This document shows positions 24,421 to 31,590 of a DNA stretch of 64,000 bases, one piece after another. Numbering within the stretch: the first letter of the stretch is position 1; every line of letters starts with the position of its first letter. A program made the translations under genes and the position numbers. The notes beneath the pieces are model-generated. The model did no database searches. It was not told the DNA's origin and saw only the letters and a program-made list of their open reading frames with translations. This stretch comes from Rhizobium sp. L43 (GTDB lineage: Bacteria > Pseudomonadota > Alphaproteobacteria > Rhizobiales > Rhizobiaceae): contig NZ_NWSQ01000023.1 of assembly GCF_002531725.1 (NCBI RefSeq), positions 1 through 64,000 of the forward strand, in the 5' to 3' direction.

Positions 24421-26243
24421 TCCGCTGCCTCCGGCATCAGCCCCGCCGCCGACTGCAGCTCGATGCGGAACACCGCACCCCCTTCGGGATGATTGGCCGC
24501 AGTGAGGCTGCCGCCGAAGTCCTTGATGATGTTATAGGAGATCGAAAGCCCGAGACCGAGTCCCTTGCCGACGCCCTTGGTCGTGAAGAAGGGATCGAAA
24601 ATGCGCTCGGCGATCGCCGCCGGCACACCCGGCCCGTGGTCGCGTATCGTCAGCACCACCTTGCCGGCCTCCTCGAAGGCGCAAACCTCGATGCGCCTGT
24701 CGTCCAGCCCTTCCACCGCATCGGCCGCATTCGAGATCACATTCACCAGCACCTGCTGCAGGCGCACCGAACCGGCGCGCACGACAGGCGGCCGGCCCCC
24801 CAGATTAAGCCGGAGCTCGGCATCCGCCGCCTTCAGCCGCCAGGCGATGATCTCGAGCGTGTCATGCATCGCCTCGTCGAGAGAAACCGACCCGAGCTTC
24901 TCGTTCGGTTTGCGAGCAAAGTTGCGCAGGTGCCGGCTGATCGCGGCCATGCGGTCGATGAGCCCGCCGATACGCTTAATATTGTCCCGCGCCTCCTCCG
25001 TCCGCCCACGATCGATGAGAACGGAGGCGCTGTCCGTATAGGTCTTGGCAGCGGCGAGCGGCTGGTTGAACTCGTGCGAAAGCGCAGCCGACATCTGCCC
25101 GAGCCCGGCGAGCTTGCCGGCCTGGATCAGATCGGCCTGTGTCTGGCGAAGCTGCTGCTCGGTCAGCCGCCGTTCGGCGATCTCTTCTTCGATGCGGCTG
25201 TTGACGCGGGCAAGATCGGCCGTGCGCTCATCGACGCGCCGCTCCAGCTCGTTGCGGGCGTCGGCCTGCATCTGCATGCGCTCGGCAAGCCGCGCCCGCC
25301 GCTGGCGAATGACCGCGACCGCGAGCCCGGCAATGCAGAGGATGAGAAAGACAGCCGCAAGCGCCGTGCGCGCCTGGGCACGGATGGAACTCGTCTCCAT
25401 CAGCACGTTCACCGTCCAGTCCTCGGCCGGCATATAATGCGATAGCACCAGATATTCGCTCGAGCCACGCTCGCCGGCCAGCGTCATCAGTTCGTGTGGC
25501 TCGAAGCGCTGACGTGTCACCGGCAGCGCCGTCAGCCTGGCATTGGCATAACGCCGCGACGCTTCCGTGCGTGCGATGCGGTCGGCCGTCAGCGGCAGGA
25601 TGGCGCCGTAGAGCCATTCCGGGCTGCCGGACATGAAGATGATGCCCTCCGGATCGGAGACGAAGATCTTGTATTCGCCGCCGCCCCAGGAGGATTCGAT
25701 CATGTCGATATCGACCTTGAAGACGATGACGCCGCGAATAGCCGCGCCGATCCGGATCGGCGCGGCAAAATAATAGCCACGCTTCAGCGAGGTTGTGCCG
25801 AGCGCGTAGAACCGCGCCTGCCGGCCTTCGATCGCATCCTGAAAATAGGGCCGGTAGCTGAAATTCTGTCCGACGAAGCTTGCCGGTCCATCATAGTTGC
25901 TCGCCGCGATCGTCTCTCCATCGGGCTTGACCACATAGATATCGGAGGATTTCAGCAGCCCGTTGATCTCCTTGAGATAGAGATTGGCGGCATCGCGCAG
26001 CGCCGTATCCTCGGGCGCGCTGAGCAGTTCCTTGATGTCCTCGTGATCGGCAATCAGCGCCGGCAGCGCCTCGTAGCGGTTGAGGTGACCGCTGAGCGCC
26101 GAGACAGCAAGGCGCAGCGCCGTTCCCGCCTGCGCCGAGGCTTCCGCCATATAGGCGCGCGTCGCAATCGCGCTTCCATAGGTGAAGAAGGCGAAGGTGA
26201 TCACCGGCACGACGAGCAACGCCGCTATCGCACGATATCGCAA
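24417..26243 (-). CDS. DctB-like sensor histidine kinase
   Basis: A 608-residue membrane sensor. One membrane helix at about 4-26, a periplasmic double-Cache-type sensing region at about 27-285 (KPDGETIAASNYDGPASFVGQNFSYRPYF is typical of DctB-like sensors), a second helix at about 292-313, then a coiled coil and the kinase core: H390 in ALSHEFNQPLAAAK, and the ATP-binding N box, DHGPGVP and GLGLGLSIS. It would sense a carboxylate in the periplasm and phosphorylate the regulator encoded next, whose start overlaps its stop. The divergent neighbour on the plus strand is a molybdoenzyme. Confidence 0.93.
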   Translation of the reverse strand: MRYRAIAALLVVPVITFAFFTYGSAIATRAYMAEASAQAGTALRLAVSALSGHLNRYEALPALIADHEDIKELLSAPEDTALRDAANLYLKEINGLLKSSDIYVVKPDGETIAASNYDGPASFVGQNFSYRPYFQDAIEGRQARFYALGTTSLKRGYYFAAPIRIGAAIRGVIVFKVDIDMIESSWGGGEYKIFVSDPEGIIFMSGSPEWLYGAILPLTADRIARTEASRRYANARLTALPVTRQRFEPHELMTLAGERGSSEYLVLSHYMPAEDWTVNVLMETSSIRAQARTALAAVFLILCIAGLAVAVIRQRRARLAERMQMQADARNELERRVDERTADLARVNSRIEEEIAERRLTEQQLRQTQADLIQAGKLAGLGQMSAALSHEFNQPLAAAKTYTDSASVLIDRGRTEEARDNIKRIGGLIDRMAAISRHLRNFARKPNEKLGSVSLDEAMHDTLEIIAWRLKAADAELRLNLGGRPPVVRAGSVRLQQVLVNVISNAADAVEGLDDRRIEVCAFEEAGKVVLTIRDHGPGVPAAIAERIFDPFFTTKGVGKGLGLGLSISYNIIKDFGGSLTAANHPEGGAVFRIELQSAAGLMPEAAE

Positions 26244-26402
26244 AGACAGATCCGGCTCCTCCCCTTTCTGCCTCCACTCCCCAGCGAGGCATACCCGACA
26301 GCGCCGAGTTTAATAACCCCGGCAAGGTTTTCCAAGGGCCTGCCGAAACTTGACACCCGGCAAGGGCGGATGTCCTATTGCCGCATCGCAAGGAACCCCG
26401 CC

Positions 26403-27065
26403 ATGAGCGACAACCCGACGCCCGCCGACAGCAAGCTCACCACATCCAAGCGTCGCTGGGCGGCCGAGGGCAAGTTTCTGACCGGCCGCATCAGCCGTCC
26501 CGAAGCCGAGCGCCTGCCGCCCGGCCAGCATCTCGTCAAGAACTGGCCGGTGCTCGATCTCGGCCAGCAGCCCGTTATCTCCACAGATAGCTGGCGGCTC
26601 GAGGTGCGCGGCCTCGTCGATACGCCACTCACCCTCACCTGGGCGGCCTTCCAGGCGATCGAGCAGAGCACTGGGGTGAGCGACATCCACTGCGTCACCA
26701 CATGGTCGCGCTACGACAACAAATGGAAGGGCGTCTCGACGCGCGATCTGCTCGACCTCGCCATGCCGAAGCCCGAAGCCGGTTACGTCATGCTGACCAG
26801 TTATGACGGCTATACCACCAACCTGCCGCTTTCCGATTTCGCCGCCGAGGACGCGATCCTTGCCACCGCCTGGGAAGGCCTGCCGCTGACGCCGGATCAC
26901 GGCGGCCCGATGCGCCTGGTCGTGCCGCATCTCTATTTCTGGAAAAGCGCCAAATGGCTGCGCCGCATCGAATTGATGCCGGACGACGAAGCCGGCTTCT
27001 GGGAAAAGAACGGCTACCATATGTATGGCGATCCGTGGCGCGAGCAGCGCTATTCCGACGATTGA
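26403..27065 (+). CDS. Sulfite-oxidase-like molybdopterin oxidoreductase, cytoplasmic type
   Basis: A 220-residue single-domain protein of the sulfite oxidase/MsrP fold. The Mo-binding cysteine is probably C97 in SDIHCVTTWSRYDNKWKGV, and the Tyr/Gly-rich YDGYTTNLPLSDF and GPMRLVVPHLYFWKSAKWL segments are typical of this small subgroup. No Tat or Sec signal precedes it, so it should stay in the cytoplasm, unlike MsrP. The start ATG 26403 lies 160 bases from the divergent kinase start. The 3' end overlaps the convergent hypothetical gene by 16 bases. The physiological substrate is unknown. Confidence 0.87.
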   Translation: MSDNPTPADSKLTTSKRRWAAEGKFLTGRISRPEAERLPPGQHLVKNWPVLDLGQQPVISTDSWRLEVRGLVDTPLTLTWAAFQAIEQSTGVSDIHCVTTWSRYDNKWKGVSTRDLLDLAMPKPEAGYVMLTSYDGYTTNLPLSDFAAEDAILATAWEGLPLTPDHGGPMRLVVPHLYFWKSAKWLRRIELMPDDEAGFWEKNGYHMYGDPWREQRYSDD

Positions 27066-27682
27066 GCCTTCGGCCGCAGCAGGCGGCGAAGCGCAAAAAA
27101 CCCAACGCCGAACAATGCGGCAAGCCCCGTCAACGACGCCATGCTGGCTGGATGAAACGGTACCTTGCTCCAGTGCGGCTTGACGACATCGGCGGTGTTG
27201 AAGGCCTCGCCGCTGAACCGGCAGGTGACGAGTGCCAGGCCGCGCCGCACCATGTCCGCATCGACCGCAGAAATGATGTCACCCGCCGCAGCGCTCTCCC
27301 GCGGCATCTCGCGCATCGAAAGCAAGACGGCCTTGGTCGCTGCGAGATGGGCATGGGCGCATTCGTTGAACGGGCTCTCCTCGTCCGTCACGCTGCCCGG
27401 CATCCGGCCCCATAGACAATAGGAATACTGGATTTGGGCATAGTTCAGCACGCGGCGGAACCGCTCGTTTGTATCGACCGCTTGCGACGCAAGCTCGATG
27501 ATCCCACTGCGATAGTCTGAAATCACCGCCATCTCACCATGGGAAATCTCCGGGATATCCAGCCCGGCATGGCTGCCGTCGCCGCTGCGGCTATGGGCAA
27601 AGGCGCTTCCGGCAACCACACAAAAAAAGGCGGCGCTGGCAAACGCCGTCGACAGGAGCGATATGGTTCTGCTGCTTTTCAT
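27050..27682 (-). CDS. Exported hypothetical protein, third gene of the cbtBA operon
   Basis: I do not recognise this 210-residue protein. It has a clear signal peptide (residues 1-29, ending GSAFA, then HSRSGDGSH), a soluble middle with Cys in YSYCLWGRMP, FNECAHAHLA and VTCRFSGEA, and one C-terminal membrane segment (about 180-200, SLTGLAALFGVGFFA) with a basic tail, so it is likely held in the membrane with its bulk in the periplasm. It begins 50 bases after cbtA on the same strand, so it is probably expressed under the cobalamin riboswitch. The His-rich start and Cys residues could suit a metal-handling role, but this is inference. Its 3' end overlaps the convergent molybdoenzyme gene by 16 bases. 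Confidence 0.75.
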   Translation of the reverse strand: MKSSRTISLLSTAFASAAFFCVVAGSAFAHSRSGDGSHAGLDIPEISHGEMAVISDYRSGIIELASQAVDTNERFRRVLNYAQIQYSYCLWGRMPGSVTDEESPFNECAHAHLAATKAVLLSMREMPRESAAAGDIISAVDADMVRRGLALVTCRFSGEAFNTADVVKPHWSKVPFHPASMASLTGLAALFGVGFFALRRLLRPKAQSSE

Positions 27683-27732
27683 GCTTGCCCGGAAAGTTCA
27701 GGGCGCCGGCAAAGCGGCGCCCTTCGATACGT

Positions 27733-28479
27733 TCAATGAAAAGCCGTGGCCGGCCGACCTCTTTGCCCGCCCTTAACGGCAAGCCGCTTTTCCGCCAGCG
27801 CTCCGAAGGCAAGGCCCAAGGTTGCCCAAAGGATCATATGCATGCCGAGCGTTGTCGTGCGGAACCGCCAGAGCACCATCGCCGAGAAGTTCTCCGGCAC
27901 CTCGTTGATCGGCGGCAGCAGATAAAGCACGACACCGATGAAAACGAGATAGGCGATGCCGGCAATGATCGCACCATTCCAGAGACCGAAACGCTCGGTA
28001 AGGCGGCGCGACAGTGCCACTCCGGCAACCAGCGCAGCGAGCGAGACGACGATCATCAGGAAAAACAGCTCGGTCCTGACGCCGATCGTGTCGGGATTGC
28101 CGACTGCCGGCGGGTTGGCCGGATATTTGATCCCGGGAACGAGGACGATCGCCACGAAAGCGGCAATCGCGATGACGGCCGAAGTGCCGCGCGCCGAAAG
28201 GTTGCTGAAGCGCCCATGCACGAAAGCGAAGGCGAGTGCGAAGAGCCCGCCGACGGCCACGCTATAGGCCATGACGCCGATAAAGAGCCCCGGCCCCGCC
28301 TGGGTGGCGCGGCTGACGATCTCAGGTTCGGCAACCACGCCAGCAGCCTGCGCCGCCGCCTCTTCGAAGGCGATGGCCGCATCGACGAGCGGTTCGCCGA
28401 AGAAACGTGCAAAGGCAAAAACCAGGATGCCAGCAATTACGCCCGCGATCATGCCGCGAAGCAGAAGATTTCCAACCAT
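27733..28479 (-). CDS. cbtA: Cobalt transporter subunit CbtA
   Basis: A 248-residue membrane protein with about six hydrophobic segments. LLLRGMIAGVIAGILVFAFARFFGEPLVDAAIAFE at the N-terminus, with the acidic residues following the first helix, and the periplasmic PGIKYPANPPAVGNPDTI near residue 120 are typical of CbtA, a proposed cobalt importer known from B12-riboswitch operons. It follows cbtB on the same strand after a 114-base gap that holds a rhizobial repeat. The cognate cobalamin riboswitch lies upstream of cbtB. Transport of cobalt by CbtAB is a genomic prediction for the family. Confidence 0.92.
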   Translation of the reverse strand: MVGNLLLRGMIAGVIAGILVFAFARFFGEPLVDAAIAFEEAAAQAAGVVAEPEIVSRATQAGPGLFIGVMAYSVAVGGLFALAFAFVHGRFSNLSARGTSAVIAIAAFVAIVLVPGIKYPANPPAVGNPDTIGVRTELFFLMIVVSLAALVAGVALSRRLTERFGLWNGAIIAGIAYLVFIGVVLYLLPPINEVPENFSAMVLWRFRTTTLGMHMILWATLGLAFGALAEKRLAVKGGQRGRPATAFH

Positions 28480-28493
28480 GTGAGACCCTCCCC

Positions 28494-28596
28494 TAAAGCA
28501 CGTCGCACAAAAGCGTTCGGCGGTTTTGCGATGACGACATGCAAAAACAAAAACTAAAACGTATCTCGCGGATCTGGAAGATCGCGACGCGCTCTA
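28494..28596. repeat. Rhizobial intergenic repeat between cbtB and cbtA
   Basis: The stretch has the look of a very common Rhizobium intergenic sequence: it opens with AAAGCACGTCGCACAAAAG, has CGGTTTTGCGATGACGACAT in the middle, and closes with ATCGCGACGCGCTCTA. The outer GTCGC (28502-28506) and GCGAC (28583-28587) are complementary. I recognise it from memory and cannot count its copies here. Its end overlaps the cbtB stop codon. Confidence 0.55.
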
Positions 28597-28803
28597 GTGG
28601 CAGGGGAAGCCGAGAAGGTGGCGGGCGTCATGAACGAATTCATGTACATACATGCCGTTGAACAGCGCCATCGCGCCTTCCTCGGTACCGACGAAATAGA
28701 GGACGATGAGCATCAGCAGGCCGCCGAAGATCGCCCAGGGCAGGATCTCTCCTACGGGGATCGGCGCCGGTACTGCTGCGGGCGCGAAAGTGGTGTCAGA
28801 CAT
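28594..28803 (-). CDS. cbtB: Cobalt transporter subunit CbtB
   Basis: A 69-residue protein with one membrane helix (about 22-41, LPWAIFGGLLMLIVLYFVG) and a His-rich C-terminal tail, YVHEFVHDARHLLGFPCH. This pattern of three or four His next to a single helix defines CbtB, the small partner of CbtA. The His cluster probably binds cobalt. The start ATG at 28803 has GGAGGA at the right distance, and the cobalamin riboswitch lies just upstream in its leader. The stop codon overlaps the end of a rhizobial repeat. Confidence 0.94.
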   Translation of the reverse strand: MSDTTFAPAAVPAPIPVGEILPWAIFGGLLMLIVLYFVGTEEGAMALFNGMYVHEFVHDARHLLGFPCH

Positions 28804-28839
28804 GTATTCCTCCGGGAATGACGCGTTCAGTCGAAAGAG

Positions 28840-28965
28840 TGCTTATGCAGGTGGGTCTGACTTCCAGCGCGAAGAGCTTTCGACACGCTGGTCACAGTGG
28901 CGCGACCGTGCCGGATTTCCACCGGCTTCCAAACCCGCAACAGCACGGTTATATCTGCACGCCGA
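28840..28965 (-). promoter_or_regulatory. Cobalamin riboswitch controlling cbtB-cbtA
   Basis: Read on the minus strand, the region holds the cobalamin aptamer core in order: GGAAGCCGGTGGAAATCC, then GGCACGGTCGCGCCACTGTG, then ACCAGCG, and the B12 box GGAAGTCAGACCCACCTGC (plus-strand 28847-28865). These are the conserved landmarks of AdoCbl-class riboswitches. It ends about 40 bases before the cbtB start, so it would lower cobalt-importer expression when B12 is plentiful. Exact ends are approximate. Confidence 0.93.
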
Positions 28966-29033
28966 AGAGACTGTCAACGAAACTTCACAAGCCGGCAAAG
29001 GACGCTGGAGCCGCATTCCGGGGGATCAGAACG

Positions 29034-29591
29034 ATGGTGAATACGCGCCTCACCTGGATCTGCCACGGCGCGACGATGGCAAGCCGCAAAGCTCTGTTTC
29101 CGCTCGACGAACCGCTGGAAGACAAGGCGGCGGAAGAAGCGGGCAGGATGGCCGCCCCTCCCCGCGCCGACCGCGTTTCCACGAGCCCCGCCTTGCGCGC
29201 CCGCCAGACGGCGGAAGCGCTTCGCCTTGAAGCCCGGATAGATCAGGCGCTTCGCGATTGCGATCATGGCCGCTGGGCCGGCAGATCGATCACCGCGGTC
29301 GAGGCAGACGAGCCGGAGAACCTCATGGCCTGGATGAGCGATCCGGAAGCTGCCCCGCATGGCGGCGAGAGCCTTATTGATCTCAGCACACGGGTCGCCG
29401 GGTGGATGGACAATGAATCCAGCCTCGGCGGCCATGTGATCGCCGTCAGCCACGCGGCAGTCATCCGGGCGGCGGTGGCGCATGTGCTTCAGGCGCCACT
29501 CCCTTCCTTCTGGCTGAGCGACGTCGAACCACTCGCCGTCATTCACATGACCAGTAATGGCCGGCGCTGGTCTTTACGCTTTCCGCATTAG
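29034..29591 (+). CDS. Histidine-phosphatase-family protein with altered RHG motif
   Basis: A 185-residue protein of the phosphoglycerate-mutase-like superfamily. The N-terminal motif that normally reads RHG is here C10-H11-G12 (TWICHGAT); the nucleophile His stays but the phosphate-binding Arg is Cys. Other landmarks are intact: SPALRARQTAEAL (51-63), DCDHGRWAGRS (75-85) and the second His, H140, in VSHAAVIRAA. It is divergent from the riboswitch-controlled cbtB gene, with the riboswitch on the opposite strand between them. Family members in cobalamin clusters (CobC type) remove phosphate from B12 precursors, which would fit the place, but the missing Arg makes activity doubtful. Confidence 0.85.
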   Translation: MVNTRLTWICHGATMASRKALFPLDEPLEDKAAEEAGRMAAPPRADRVSTSPALRARQTAEALRLEARIDQALRDCDHGRWAGRSITAVEADEPENLMAWMSDPEAAPHGGESLIDLSTRVAGWMDNESSLGGHVIAVSHAAVIRAAVAHVLQAPLPSFWLSDVEPLAVIHMTSNGRRWSLRFPH

Positions 29592-29718
29592 AGCCCGAGG
29601 CCGCTGTAACGCTTTGAATCGCTGCATAAACTTATCCAGCCTTACACAAGCAAATCGCGTCATCTCTATTGAACCCGGTTTGGCGGGGACTACTTCCTTA
29701 TCCCAAGGAGATGGAAGA

Positions 29719-29835
29719 ATGACATATGATTGGAGTGGGGAGCGCACGCGACGCTTGCGTTTGATGCGTTTTGCCACAGTCACAGTTCTGGTCGGTCTCA
29801 TCGTCAGCGTCCCGCTGCTGATCGTCACCGCCTGA
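29719..29835 (+). CDS. Small single-helix membrane protein, 38 residues
   Basis: A short open frame with a basic N-terminal stretch (ERTRRLRLMR) and one hydrophobic helix (about residues 17-37). CAAGGAG stands ten bases before the ATG, and a strong hairpin with a T-rich tail follows the stop by 11 bases, so the unit looks like a complete small gene. The function is unknown; such proteins are often stress-induced or act as membrane regulators. Confidence 0.6.
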   Translation: MTYDWSGERTRRLRLMRFATVTVLVGLIVSVPLLIVTA

Positions 29836-29846
29836 AGCACGAAAAG

Positions 29847-29876
29847 GGCGAGCGGTGCCATGGCACGCTCGCCTTC
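29847..29876 (+). terminator. Terminator of the small membrane protein gene
   Basis: GGCGAGC-G-GTGCCA (29847-29860) pairs with TGGCAC-GCTCGCC (29861-29873) with one bulged base, giving a 13-pair hairpin followed by TTCGTTCTTT. It overlaps the first in-frame ATG of the next gene, which argues for a later start there. Confidence 0.6.
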
Positions 29877-30009
29877 GTTCTTTCCGCGCCCGCCAGTCTC
29901 TCGACGGTACAGCACCAGGCTGCCGCCTCCGATAATTCGCCTTCTGGTTTCAACAAACATTTCAGACTTTCGTGCTACTTCCGCGAAGGGTGGAGATGGA
30001 GAAGGCGTA

Positions 30010-31581
30010 GTGCCGGTATTTTTCCAGAGCAGGGCCGGAAGGCAATGTGTGTCGATCATCGGGTTCGGGATCACTCTCTGGCTCCTCGGCACGCTGCTGC
30101 AACTCGACGACAGCCTTGTCTTCTTCATGACCGGCTTCGGCGAATACGGCGCCGACAAGCTTGTTCTGGCGCTCGGCATCGCCGGTGCCATGAGCTTCAT
30201 CTATTCGGTGCTTCGCATCGCCGACCTGCGCAAGGAAACGGAACAGCGCGCCGTCGCCCAGGCAAAGGCCGATTGGACCGCAACCCACGACCACCTGACC
30301 AAATTGCCGAACCGCTACGCCTTCGAGCGCAAGATTCTCTCACGGCCGATCAAGACCGACGAGGAGGAGATCGAGGAGTGGGACCGCAACGTCACCCTCT
30401 TCTCCGTCGACCTCGACGGCTTCAAGAAAGTCAACGATCTCGTCGGCCACAAGGGCGGCGACGTCCTGCTGATCGAGGTTGCCAGACGGATCTGCGCGCT
30501 CGGCAATGCCGATTGCGTCTATCGCTTCGGTGGCGACGAATTCATCATCGTCGCCTTCGCCCTGACGGCGCAACGCGAGGAGCGTTTTGCCAAGCTTTTG
30601 ATCCAGGCCGTTACCCGGCCGATCCATATCGATGGCTTTGCCGTCGAAGTCGGCGCCAGCGTCGGCTATGACCGCTGGGTCGAGGGAGCCGAACCGCTTG
30701 AGGATGCCGCCCATCGTGCCGACCTCGCCATGTACGAGGCGAAATCACGCGGCCCCAACCACTATTTCGTCTTCGAACCTTCGATGCAAGATAGGGTAAC
30801 GGAACGCGCCGCCCTGGAAACCAGGCTGCGGGCCGCAATTTCCAGCAAGGCGATCAAACCCTTCTATCAGCCGCTGATCGACCTGAAGTCCGGCCAGCTC
30901 TGTGGCTTCGAGGCCTTGGCGCGCTGGATCGGCGATGATGGCGTCAACATCCCGCCGCCTGTCTTCATCGATATCGCCGAAGAGACGGGCATGATCACCG
31001 CGTTGTTCGAGGATCTTCTCGCCCAAGCCTGCAGCGACGCACTCACCTGGCCGGAGCATGTGACCTTGTCCTTCAACGTCTCGCCGGTGCAGATGGAAGA
31101 CAGGCTGCTGACTTCGCGCATCCTCAAGGTTCTGTCCGCAAGCCGGCTGCCGCCGCAGCGCCTGGAAGTGGAGATCACCGAAAATGCCTTGATCCAGGAT
31201 CCCGCCATCGCCGCCGTCGTTCTCGACGAACTGCACGCGGCCGGCATCCAGATCGCCCTCGACGATTTCGGCACCGGCTATTCGAGCCTCGCCCAGCTCG
31301 CCCGCTACCGTTTCGACAAGATCAAGATCGACAAAAGCTTCATCGCCACCTATCACGACGACGAACGCCAGGAAAAGATCGTCCGCGCCATGCTCGGCCT
31401 CGGCCGGAGCCTCAACATCAAAACAACAGCCGAAGGCGTCGAGGAGCATAGCCAGCTCGCCTTCCTGCTGCAGCTTGGCTGCGATATCGGCCAGGGCTAT
31501 CTCTTCGGCAAGGCGATGCCCGCCGCCGAGGCGGGCATCTTCATCAGCGATCGCAATGCCAGTCTGGCCTCAACGGCCTGA
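30010..31581 (+). CDS. Membrane GGDEF-EAL protein (cyclic di-GMP synthase/phosphodiesterase)
   Basis: With a GTG start at 30010 the protein has 523 residues: two membrane helices (about 12-30 and 50-66), a short linker, a GGDEF domain with intact GGDEF at 174-178, and an EAL domain with EAL at 301-303 and DDFGTGYSSL further on. The inhibitory I-site RxxD is not present before GGDEF (GNAD stands there). Both catalytic signatures look intact, so it may make and break cyclic di-GMP. The GTG start is preferred because ATG 29860 lies inside a terminator hairpin, and GGAGAAGG precedes the GTG. The stop is nine bases from the convergent phosphate transporter gene. Confidence 0.9.
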   Translation: MPVFFQSRAGRQCVSIIGFGITLWLLGTLLQLDDSLVFFMTGFGEYGADKLVLALGIAGAMSFIYSVLRIADLRKETEQRAVAQAKADWTATHDHLTKLPNRYAFERKILSRPIKTDEEEIEEWDRNVTLFSVDLDGFKKVNDLVGHKGGDVLLIEVARRICALGNADCVYRFGGDEFIIVAFALTAQREERFAKLLIQAVTRPIHIDGFAVEVGASVGYDRWVEGAEPLEDAAHRADLAMYEAKSRGPNHYFVFEPSMQDRVTERAALETRLRAAISSKAIKPFYQPLIDLKSGQLCGFEALARWIGDDGVNIPPPVFIDIAEETGMITALFEDLLAQACSDALTWPEHVTLSFNVSPVQMEDRLLTSRILKVLSASRLPPQRLEVEITENALIQDPAIAAVVLDELHAAGIQIALDDFGTGYSSLAQLARYRFDKIKIDKSFIATYHDDERQEKIVRAMLGLGRSLNIKTTAEGVEEHSQLAFLLQLGCDIGQGYLFGKAMPAAEAGIFISDRNASLASTA

Positions 31582-31590
31582 CGGAGCGCC

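Noticed and set aside
23197..24492. A 431-codon frame opposite the DctD-like gene
   Set aside because: Shadow of a clear NtrC-family gene on the other strand.
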